From Thalassiosira profunda (Eukaryota > Bacillariophyta > Thalassiosirophyceae > Thalassiosirales > Thalassiosiraceae): a DNA stretch of 11,205 bases. The position numbers were made by a program, and so were the translations under genes. Shown here piece after piece: positions 1 through 7,000 of this stretch (its first letter is position 1; every line of letters begins with the position of its first letter). The stretch spans positions 1 through 11,205 of the forward strand of contig JALLAP010000674.1 in the NCBI GenBank assembly GCA_036939355.1, read 5' to 3'. Under the pieces are notes generated by a model. It did no database searches, was not told where the DNA came from, and saw only the letters and a program-made list of their open reading frames with translations.

Positions 1-519
1 CTCCACGGTGGCGTTGGTTTTGTGCGTCATCTTGTTGGTGTCCTCCGCGAGGTTGAAGAGGGCCGCGTGCTTGTGTGCAATCGCTGCGATCTTGTCAGGG
101 TCGAGGGTCCGAAACTGGATCTTGCGCTGGGGCTCGTTTCCCGAGTCTCCGGCCAATGACGCGTCGGCGTCCGCGCCCGTCGACAACGACAGAGCGTCCG
201 TGACCTCCGTGGCGTCCTCTTTGTCGGAGTTGGGGACGGAAATGTTCTTGGGCGGGAGGACCGGCTTCTCCTCCTTGGCCGAGGCGAGCACCAGCTTGCT
301 GGCCGTCGCCTCCTTCGCCGTGTCCTTCGCCGTGGGCTCGTTGGCCGCCACGGGCACCGGCTCTCCAGACGCCGTCCCCGTGGACAGCAGCTCCGTCGCC
401 TCCTTCGCGGGTGCCGGATCGTTGGACGCCACGGGCTCCTGGTCTCCGGACGCCGCGGGCACCGGGTCAGTCGCCTCCTTCGTGAGGATTGGAGGGGGGG
501 AGCGGGTAGTAAGAACCAT
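1..519 (-). CDS. Uncharacterised Pro/Ala/Glu-rich protein, N-terminal part (3' end outside window)
   Basis: I do not recognise the family. Read on the minus strand from the ATG at 519-517 (context GAGAAAATGG), the frame stays open for 173 codons to the window edge, so the C-terminus is missing. Residues about 10-75 are low-complexity, rich in Pro, Ala, Glu, Thr and Ser, with imperfect repeats of about 27-30 residues built from EAT, ASG, EPV and ANEP. After this come a short Lys/Pro stretch and a more conserved-looking segment, SLAGDSGNEP then RTLDPD, ending in TNKMTHKTN. The SLAGDSGNEP and MTHKTN blocks recur in the minus-strand gene at 1771-2448, which supports this strand and frame over the overlapping plus-strand frame. 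No signal peptide or membrane segment is seen. A probable 5'UTR intron lies just upstream, and the plus-strand gene at 809 diverges from it. Confidence 0.65.
   Translation of the reverse strand, partial: MVLTTRSPPPILTKEATDPVPAASGDQEPVASNDPAPAKEATELLSTGTASGEPVPVAANEPTAKDTAKEATASKLVLASAKEEKPVLPPKNISVPNSDKEDATEVTDALSLSTGADADASLAGDSGNEPQRKIQFRTLDPDKIAAIAHKHAALFNLAEDTNKMTHKTNATVE
305..482 (-). repeat. Imperfect in-gene repeats coding the Pro/Ala/Glu-rich segment
   Basis: The 13-mer GTCGCCTCCTTCG (plus strand) occurs at 305, 395 and 470. The stretch starting TTGGCCGCCACGGGC at 341 is echoed 81 bp later by TTGGACGCCACGGGC at 422. The spacing is a multiple of three at 81 bp and near 75-90 bp otherwise, matching degenerate protein repeats of about 27-30 residues. 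Confidence 0.6.
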
Positions 520-524
520 TTTCT

Positions 525-620
525 CTGGAAGCAAGGGAAGGAGCGGCGTGAGCGAGGAGAGACGTTTCGACGCGCGGAGCGGGGCGTTTGCAATGCACAA
601 GGAGCGTCGCGGCCACGTAC
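525..620 (-). other. Putative 96-nt intron in the 5'UTR of the gene starting at 519
   Basis: On the minus strand a strong donor, GAG|GTACGTGG (first intron base 620), is followed 96 nt later by a pyrimidine-rich acceptor, CTTGCTTCCAG|A (last intron base 525), six bases before the ATG at 519. The length is close to the two coding introns found in the membrane-protein gene (85 and 79 nt). The upstream open frame has no ATG and does not join in phase, so a non-coding leader exon is the simpler reading. This is inferred from consensus sites only. Confidence 0.42.
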
Positions 621-640
621 CTCGGTTCGTCGACGGCGGA

Positions 641-672
641 GAGGTGGGTGAGGGGGGAGGTGGGTGAGGGAG
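641..672. repeat. 16-bp tandem direct repeat, two copies
   Basis: GAGGTGGGTGAGGGGG at 641-656 is followed directly by GAGGTGGGTGAGGGAG at 657-672, with 15 of 16 bases identical. It lies in the 289-bp divergent region between the starts at 519 and 809. It is purine-rich on the plus strand. Its function is unknown; it could be slippage or a promoter element. Confidence 0.8.
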
Positions 673-808
673 GACCTTGGCCGCGTTGTTGGGCGGAACG
701 GCGGGCTCGCGCTTTCCTCTCTCGAGCGGATTTTGTGAGAGTTTCCGAAACTGTTTTCTCGGAGGATTTTTCATCCTGAAAAGGGGCGTTCCCTTCCTCA
801 TATCGTCC

Positions 809-1624
809 ATGATTGAGAGGGGCTGCGGCGAAGGAGGGCACATTGCAGTCCTGAAGCGATTCTGTGCGGCGATGTGCGAAGGGCAGATTGAGGATCTCTG
901 TCTGATTGACGTGTATTACCAGGGACTGGTGGAGGCGGCACGAGAGGGAGCCAATCCAAAGATCAGGAAGGAGGGCATCGTTGTCTCGAACCTATTCGTG
1001 GAGGAGTTGGGAACGAACGACGATCTCGTTGAGTTCATCTTGGTGGCCGAGTCGGTCCCACCTACCGACGATTTCGACGCATTAAGCCCGGAAGAACGCT
1101 CGGCGTTTGTCCAGGCAAACACCCACCCATGGTTGTGCGAGAGAGGTGACGATGGTACCTACGGGTGGTCCCTGACAAGACGACAGATTGGCGCGATGAT
1201 ACCCATCCTTTCATTGTGGTGCTCTCGCATCGAGGACAGTCTCCGACGTCACGAATTGTTGAGCAACAAGGAGGCACCTGGCAGCCTGTCTTTTGCACTG
1301 ATGTGTCTTCCGTGGTCGAGCTATACTGAGTCCACATTCAAGGATCTCTTTCGTAATAGAGGCCTTGCTCTTGGTGAAGTAAAGACGAGTGACATTGCGA
1401 GGGTGAAGCGCATTGCCCAAAAGGCACTTCCTCCTCTTTACAAGAAAGCCAAGGCAGTAATCGTGGAGTATCGAACTGATGTGATGTTCGCTGACTTGTC
1501 CGAAGACGTGCGAAAAGGAACGAGGAAGGTCGAAACACTATTTGCCCAATTCTTCGCCTACTACCGCGGGGGCGCCGAGCTGTACGAGTTGGAGGGCGAG
1601 GCTGCCGTCGAGGAAGAGGATTAG
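809..1624 (+). CDS. Uncharacterised soluble protein, 271 aa
   Basis: I do not recognise this protein. The frame is open from about 668, but the first ATG in it is at 809-811 and the earlier possible starts are TTG/GTG, so I take 809 as the eukaryotic start (MIERGCGEGG). It ends at TAG 1622-1624. The sequence looks globular and mostly helical, with hydrophobic-helix patterns near residues 12-40 and 205-255, a Trp/His-containing centre (about 95-130), a Lys-rich stretch KALPPLYKKAKAVIVEY around residues 203-219, and an acidic tail ending EEEED. There is no signal peptide, membrane helix, zinc-binding cluster or recognisable catalytic motif. It is a single exon. It diverges from the gene at 519 and converges on the gene at 1771, leaving about 146 bp between stops. 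The coding assignment rests on length and non-repetitive composition. Confidence 0.7.
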   Translation: MIERGCGEGGHIAVLKRFCAAMCEGQIEDLCLIDVYYQGLVEAAREGANPKIRKEGIVVSNLFVEELGTNDDLVEFILVAESVPPTDDFDALSPEERSAFVQANTHPWLCERGDDGTYGWSLTRRQIGAMIPILSLWCSRIEDSLRRHELLSNKEAPGSLSFALMCLPWSSYTESTFKDLFRNRGLALGEVKTSDIARVKRIAQKALPPLYKKAKAVIVEYRTDVMFADLSEDVRKGTRKVETLFAQFFAYYRGGAELYELEGEAAVEEED

Positions 1625-1770
1625 TGTTCTTGGTGAACTGAAGTTGAGTTCATGGAGTATTGAGTTTGAGGCAAAGCTCGGGAGAAAAGGTATTCGTTGG
1701 CAGTAGGACTGATGAGGAGGCCTGCTCGGGATGCTGGACTAATAGGTACGCAAAGTCCTAACTTTGATTC

Positions 1771-2448
1771 CTAACGCCCTTCGCGTGAGGCGAGCTCTTC
1801 CTTCAACTCGAGGTTCTCCTTCAGCAACCGGTTGTTCTCTCTCAGAAGAGCATTGCTCTCGATCAACACGGATCGCTCCTTGGCCATCTGGGCGAGCAGC
1901 CGGGCATTGTCGTCCATGCCTTTCAATATCGCCTCCACGGTACGGTTGTGCTTCTCCAGGTCGTTCAGGTCGATCTGCCTGCACCTACTGCACCCCTTTT
2001 TGCGATGTCGGGTCTCCTTCGTGTCGCGCGTCGTCAGAAGCGCCCCAACATCCTTGTTGGCCCGGTTCCAATCGAGCTTGGGGGGCTCCCTGCGCGCCGG
2101 CTTCTTTTTCTGGCCGTCGTAAATGGAATCGAGAGTCTCCTTGGTGGAGGCGCGGTATTGCTTCTCCTCCTCCGTTCCAATGCCGAAGTCTTCCGGCTTC
2201 GTGTCGTCCCACTCGTCGCCGGTGCTGTAGAGGGCCTTGACAGCCTCCGTTGCGTTCGCGCTGAGTAACTCTTCGTCGAAGGTCCTGTACTTGCGCTCGC
2301 GCCGGGGCTCGTTTCCCGAGTCTCCGGCCAATGAAGCGTCGCAGTCCTGTCGTTTCTTCTCCTCCAAGTTGTTGTCCTTGACCTTGGCGCTGTGGATGGT
2401 GTTGGTTTTGTGCGTCATCGCGTTCGTGTTCTTCGCGGCGTCGCACAT
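1771..2448 (-). CDS. Coiled-coil protein sharing modules with the gene at 1-519; possibly 5'-truncated
   Basis: Family not recognised. From the first ATG (2448-2446) the product is 225 aa, ending at TAG 1773-1771. Its N-terminal part carries TNAMTHKTN, then SLAGDSGNEPRRE, both shared with the gene at 1-519 but in reverse order. A Lys/Glu/Asp-rich linker follows, then a basic CSRC (CxxC) at about 153-156. A long leucine-zipper-like coiled coil fills about 161-222 (LLRENNRLLKENLELKEEL), suggesting dimerisation. No membrane segment or DNA-binding basic zipper is obvious. The frame is open for another 39 codons upstream, to a TAA at 2568-2566. That stretch encodes family-like sequence (SCSREGHVIGWRRKKFQF) but has no ATG, so either a 5' exon is missing from the model or the gene has lost its original start. 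I found no good splice donor further upstream. Confidence 0.6.
   Translation of the reverse strand: MCDAAKNTNAMTHKTNTIHSAKVKDNNLEEKKRQDCDASLAGDSGNEPRRERKYRTFDEELLSANATEAVKALYSTGDEWDDTKPEDFGIGTEEEKQYRASTKETLDSIYDGQKKKPARREPPKLDWNRANKDVGALLTTRDTKETRHRKKGCSRCRQIDLNDLEKHNRTVEAILKGMDDNARLLAQMAKERSVLIESNALLRENNRLLKENLELKEELASREGR
2304..2419. repeat. Blocks duplicated from 13-159, in permuted order
   Basis: A 31-bp block at 2304-2334 is identical to 129-159; it encodes SLAGDSGNEP on the minus strand. A 19-bp block at 2401-2419 is identical to 13-31; it encodes MTHKTN. Along the plus strand the order is THKTN then SLAGDSG at 13-159, but SLAGDSG then THKTN here. The sequence between blocks is diverged. 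This fits paralogous genes built from repeated modules rather than a recent simple duplication. Confidence 0.75.
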
Positions 2449-2562
2449 GGCGTTGGCGGTCTCGTCTGCAAACACGTCGAGGAACTGAAACTTCTTGCGT
2501 CGCCAGCCAATGACGTGCCCCTCGCGTGAGCAAGAGATGACCGTTGCGTCCTCACTCGCTGC

Positions 2563-2630
2563 GGTTTAAAATTTCAAACAATGCCACCCCGTTTTTAAAA
2601 TTTCAAACCAACTTTTGAAAACTGGGGTGG
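2563..2630. repeat. AT-rich element with direct and inverted repeats
   Basis: TTTAAAATTTCAAAC occurs twice, at 2565-2579 and 2594-2608 (period 29). The second copy lies inside an inverted repeat bounded by CCACCCC (2584-2590) and GGGGTGG (2624-2630). The partly complementary T/A-rich arms extend the match inward by several bases. It sits in the 234-bp gap between the divergent starts at 2448 and 2683, and the upstream frame of the coiled-coil gene terminates inside it. It could be a small MITE-like insertion or a promoter element. No target-site duplication was confirmed. Confidence 0.6.
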
Positions 2631-2682
2631 CGCTGCAGGAGGCGACTGCCGCCTGGCGCCCCAGGAAGGCGCAGTGCAAAGG

Positions 2683-3969
2683 ATGGCCGAGGAATGGACA
2701 GAATACGACGGCGGCGAGGTTCAGGAATGGCACCGAAATGCCAGCCATATCAGGGTGTCGTCGGACGTCGCCGCGATTCCAGAAGATGCCTTCAGGAACT
2801 GTGAAGAGTTGCGGGTGGTTGATTTGAGCAACGTTGCCACCATCTCAGCTTTTGCATTCGGCGGTTGCAATTCGCTGGAACGCATCATATGGACCACTGC
2901 ATCTGCAGTCGAGATAGGCGAGTATGCATTTGCGCAATGCGATAGTTTGAGCAGCGAGATTGATCTCGGCAATGTAGCGAAAATTGGCGCTTATGCCTTC
3001 TGGCGTTGCAAGGCACTGGCGGCGAGAGTAACAATCCCACCGTCTGTTGCAGATATCGAGACAGGTGCATTTGAAGGTTGCGAGAATTTGCCGGAAGTGG
3101 AACTCTGTGAGGGGATACAACGCATTGGGAAGGGGGCATTCGAGAGCTGCAAAGCTTTGAGTCGGATCAGCATTCCGCCATCCGTAACCGACATTGACGA
3201 TATGGCATTTCTTGACTGCAGCAGTTTGGTTGAAGTGGAATTGAAGGAGGGCCTGCAGCACATTGGAGGGAGTGCATTTTTTAATTGCGCATCGTTGCTC
3301 CGCATCAGCATCCCCTCGTCTACGACGCACATTGGAGACAACGCATTTTATCACTGCAGCAGTTTGGTAGAAGTTGAATTGAATGAGGGGCTACAGCGCA
3401 TTGGAGAAGGGGCTTTCGGTGGTTGTCATTCGTTGGAGTGCATCACCATCCCATCATCTGTCACGTTGATAAGTCGAGGTGCATTTCACTCTTGCGGCAG
3501 CCTTTCAGAGATGACTTTACGCGAGGGAGCCCAATACATGGAGGGTGGAGCAATCATTGGCTGCACCTCTTTGGATTACATCAACATCCCTCCTATTACC
3601 ATGGAGATCGACGTCGAGCGTTCCAGCTGCCGGATAACGACAGCATCGCCTCTCGTAAAGAGCAAGCTGGTCATCTCCAAATGGTTGCAATACAGGAGCG
3701 ACGATCAGATTGGTCAGGCCGTGGCAAAGGTAGACGAAATTCTTGGCCGCCAACAGCTGACAAAAGACGACAAGATTTGGCTCATCCGAGCATGGTTCTC
3801 CTACTGCGTTTTCTTAGATGTGACGACGATGCTGGAGCTGGCTATTTGGAGGGCCAATATGGACGGCGAGATGGATGCGGAAGTCAGGCAGTCAATCCGA
3901 GAAAGACGCGGCAATGACATGAATGTCATTATCCCGGGCGTCTTGGGTTACTTGGAGGGGGCGATATGA
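2683..3969 (+). CDS. BspA-like leucine-rich-repeat (LRR_5) protein, 428 aa
   Basis: The start is ATG 2683 (context AAAGGATGGCC); an in-frame GTG three codons earlier is not credible as a start in a eukaryote. The stop is TGA 3967-3969. Residues 1-30 form a short N-terminal cap (MAEEWTEYDGGE). Residues about 31-310 are 12 tandem repeats of 23-24 aa of the form IGxxAFxxCxSLxxIxIPSSVTx, typical of the Treponema pallidum/BspA-type LRR_5 class. From repeat 5 onward, units ending VELxEGLQxI alternate with units ending ISIPSSVTxI, giving a 46-aa higher-order period. A non-repeat C-terminal domain (about 320-428) contains ISKWLQYRSDDQIGQAV, IWLIRAWFSY and MNVIIPGVLGYLEG, which I associate with the expanded LRR family of Thalassiosira. 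No signal peptide or membrane helix is seen, so it is probably intracellular and protein-binding. Its specific partner is unknown. Confidence 0.88.
   Translation: MAEEWTEYDGGEVQEWHRNASHIRVSSDVAAIPEDAFRNCEELRVVDLSNVATISAFAFGGCNSLERIIWTTASAVEIGEYAFAQCDSLSSEIDLGNVAKIGAYAFWRCKALAARVTIPPSVADIETGAFEGCENLPEVELCEGIQRIGKGAFESCKALSRISIPPSVTDIDDMAFLDCSSLVEVELKEGLQHIGGSAFFNCASLLRISIPSSTTHIGDNAFYHCSSLVEVELNEGLQRIGEGAFGGCHSLECITIPSSVTLISRGAFHSCGSLSEMTLREGAQYMEGGAIIGCTSLDYINIPPITMEIDVERSSCRITTASPLVKSKLVISKWLQYRSDDQIGQAVAKVDEILGRQQLTKDDKIWLIRAWFSYCVFLDVTTMLELAIWRANMDGEMDAEVRQSIRERRGNDMNVIIPGVLGYLEGAI
2773..3606 (+). repeat. LRR_5 coding repeat array, 12 units
   Basis: Twelve units of about 69-72 bp encode the AF-x2-C-x-SL leucine-rich repeats. 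The clearest DNA-level copy is the 138-bp dimer: CTGCAGCAGTTTGGT at 3216 recurs at 3354, followed by near-identical sequence through VELxEGLQxIG. Conservation of the dimer at nucleotide level suggests relatively recent internal duplication. Confidence 0.85.
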
Positions 3970-3984
3970 TGCGCCTGAGCTGTG

Positions 3985-4010
3985 TTGCTTCACGAACATT
4001 CGTGAAGCAA
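3985..4010. repeat. Perfect 12-bp inverted repeat (hairpin) after the LRR gene
   Basis: TTGCTTCACGAA, then CA, then TTCGTGAAGCAA: both arms match over all 12 bases with a 2-nt centre. It begins 15 nt after the LRR stop and lies in the 105-bp gap between the convergent stops at 3969 and 4075, so transcripts from either strand would carry the same hairpin. It may act in 3'-end formation or RNA stability. No T-run follows, so a bacterial-type terminator is not indicated. Confidence 0.85.
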
Positions 4011-4074
4011 TCTAGATCAAGCCAAAGCGTCCAGAATTGTCACTTTTCCTTTTGGATGCGCCAGTCTTACATAA

Positions 4075-7000
4075 TCACTCCGTCAGCGCCCGAATGTCCG
4101 ATATGAAATTGAGCGCCCCGCTCAGCCCCACCTTCTTGGCGAGCATGTTCGGCACCATCGGGCTCTTCAGGTGGGTCACGTTGATCAGCAAACACCGATT
4201 TGCGAGATCGCCCTTGCTCGCCTTTCGTCCGCTCGTGGCCACGTTCCGTCCACGGCTGCCCTTCCCATCCTTGCCCCTCCGGCTGCGACTGTTGCGCAGC
4301 CTTCGCACGATGTGGACGTTGAGGAGGATCTCCGAGTGCATCACGCCCTTCCCGCTCTTCTCCGCGTCGGAGGCCGGGATGACGCCGCGACCAACAATAA
4401 TGTACCCATCCCCACCCTGGTCGTCCGTCAATGCCCGGCAGTGCAGGAGCGTGAAAAACTCGAGGACCTTGCGCACCAGCGGGGGCTTGTTCTTCGTCCG
4501 CACGAGCTTGGTCACGCCCACGAAGCGAGAGTCTCGCCGTTCCTTCCGCGAGGAGGCCGAGGTGGAAATCGTGCGCACTGACTTGCCCCCGTGATCGTCG
4601 AACACTTCCTCGATGATCTCCTCCTCCATATCGCTCTGCTCGTCGTCCGTCTCAGAATCCAGCACGGCCGTCCCGTCGATGATCGTGGCACCTCTCATCA
4701 CCACGCCCGTCAGCTTCTTCTTCCGCTGTCCGCTGAACGGGCAGGAATCGAGATCCGTCCCGTCGCTCAACACCACCTCGTCGAACCGCCCCAGCGAGCT
4801 CTTGTTGTACTCGCCCACCCTCGCAGAATCCATGAGCAGGTCCACCAGATCCTCAGGGCTCATGTTCACCACGCCCTGGGAGCGGATCGCCGGCTGCTCG
4901 TGGCCGTGGTACTTGTGAGGGAATTTGCCGCTCCAGACGAGGCAGTTCGAATCGCTCGGTCCGCCCTCTCCCTCGTCAATTGGCCCCGGAATGGGGACGT
5001 CGTCGAACCGCAATCCCTTCTCGGTCATGAACTTGCGCGTCTTTGAGGTGGGCGTCCACATCATGGGATCGCACGCCGCTCTGTACCCCATGGCCACCAG
5101 CGCGTCTACAGCCTGCGGGGCGATGGGAGAGTGCCCGCCCCGTCCGTCATCCAGACTCACCCAATTCTCGTCAATGTGGAACTGCACTNGGGGCGATGGG
5201 AGAGTGCCCGCCCCGTCCGTCATCCAGACTCACCCAATTCTCGTCAATGTGGAACTGCACTCCCGGTGGCGGGTGCGGACTAGGGTGGTGGTAGTGCGGC
5301 TCCGGCTTCGCCCCCGGCTCGTCGAGGAACTGTTCGGCAAAAATCGTGTCCTGGGTCAATCCAAGATCGGCCGTTCGCAGAAAGTGAGAGTGGGCGCGAT
5401 CGAACCGACTGTCCTTCGCAGAGTCGATGGACTTGAACGCCCGATCGTCATCATCGTAGTCCTCCTCTTCTTCCGCGTCGCTACCTTCTGTTCCGGGATC
5501 GGCCTCGCTCTCGCTGAAGTAATGCCCGCGCGACGAAAAGCTCCCCTCGCCGTCGCTCTCGTCCTCGTCCTCGTCCTCGTCGTTGTTCCGCTGTGCGGCA
5601 GCAACGTTCAATGCGGCATACTTCCCACTTCGTAGCCCACTCTTGCCCGTCACGACACTCGGTTCGTCCTTTGCCTCGCCTCCGTCTCCACAACCGTTTG
5701 CGGGCTGCGTCGCCTTGCGCTCCGTCACCTCAGGGTCAGAATCGCCGCCGTCGTCTTCGCCGTCGCTGCCGGTAATACTACCCTCGTCACTGTGACCGCT
5801 GCCGTGGTCGACGGGCTTGCCAAACCTGGTGATGGGAATGGGCGCGTCCCGCTTCTTCAGAATGCTCTTGGGAGGCGGGGCCTTTGCACTCTTTTTCTCC
5901 CGCCCCTTCTTCTCCCTCCTGCTGCCGCCCCTCGAGGTCTTCCCACCTCTGGATCCACGCGATCGATGGCTGGAGCGATCGGGCGGATCGTTCAGGCCAA
6001 CTTGCGTGGGATCGTGCCCTCGCCCTCTCTCCGGGGGATCCTGGCCCCGCAGGGACGAGCGGAGGGCCACCTGCCCCAGCTTCTGTTCGACTTCCACAAG
6101 TGCACAATTCTGCCCGTGGATCTCCTGCGCCTGCCGACGGCCCTCCTCGTCCAGTACGTAATTGCTGTAGGCGCTGCCGCCAGGAGCGCCAGAACCGTCT
6201 CCTGCATCGCCCACCTTATCTTTCAGCGGGTTCCGTTCCACGTTTCTCTCGGGCCCGGCGGGAGACGGCGGGGCATCGAGCCGGCTCAGAAGCGTCGCGT
6301 CGTCGTCGTGCGGATCCATGTTGTCCGGGGTGGACGACCGATNGGGCATCGAGCCGGCTCAGAAGCGTCGCGTCGTCGTCGTGCGGATCCATGTTGTCCG
6401 GGGTGGACGACCGATTTCCGCTTTGCATCTCGTGCGCAGCGGGCGGGTCCGCCGACCGCTGGCGAGGCGCCGACACCACGCCCCCCGCCTGATCGGCCCC
6501 GTATTCCTTCGGCTCTGATTCCTTCTCCCGCTGGTGCTCCGGATTCAGCTCGGGACTGTTGCCCCGGTCGTCGCCCGATTTTTTGCCAATCTCGGCGTGC
6601 TCCCTGGTATTGGCGCTCTCGTCGCCCCGCATCAACTCTTCCATCTCGGAATCGTCGAAATCTCCCCGGTAATCTTTGACGGTCTCTTTGCTCCGGCTGG
6701 TCTTTTTGGAGGCGGCGACGGAGGGCTCGTTGTAGTTGGCGTCCTCGATGTCCTCCTCGAACGATTGGTCGTCGGCTTCAGCTAAACCCTCCTCCTCCTT
6801 CTCTTCCTCCTCCTCAGAAGCATAATCGATAACGATCTCGTCCCCAGAATCTTCTGCAACGTCCTCCTCGCCGCCCTCTCCCCCGCTCACATCATCCTTT
6901 ACCAAGTACTGAGAATAGGAGGGCTTCTCCTCTGCGAGATCCCCGTCGCTCTCGCTGTCCGCGCCCCGCGAAGACTGCGGCCTTTGACGCCTGTCGTCCG

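Noticed and set aside
8..667. Plus-strand open frame of 219 codons opposite the left-edge gene
   Set aside because: It starts without an ATG, is composed of Ser/Ala/Val repeats mirroring the minus-strand gene, and the minus frame shares family modules with the gene at 1771-2448.
677..808. N-terminal extension of the 809 gene from TTG 677
   Set aside because: TTG is not a normal eukaryotic start. The extension is Gly/Phe-rich and overlaps the divergent promoter region; ATG 809 is the first ATG in frame.
2845..3354. Long minus-strand frames inside the LRR gene
   Set aside because: They are shadows produced by the regular repeat structure on the plus strand, which has clear LRR_5 units.
3985..4010. 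Bacterial rho-independent terminator
   Set aside because: No T-tract follows on either strand, and the gene set is eukaryotic nuclear.
4171..5046. Plus-strand open frames over the START-protein gene
   Set aside because: They have no recognisable domains; the minus strand gives continuous START-like sequence.
4925..5635. Plus-strand frames reading through N5189 with a repeated peptide
   Set aside because: The repeat is the 72-bp assembly duplication and the frames are shadows of the minus-strand gene.
5117..6415. The duplicated 72-mers as genuine tandem repeats or mobile-element footprints
   Set aside because: Both are exactly the same length, abut an N, and break an otherwise perfect frame.
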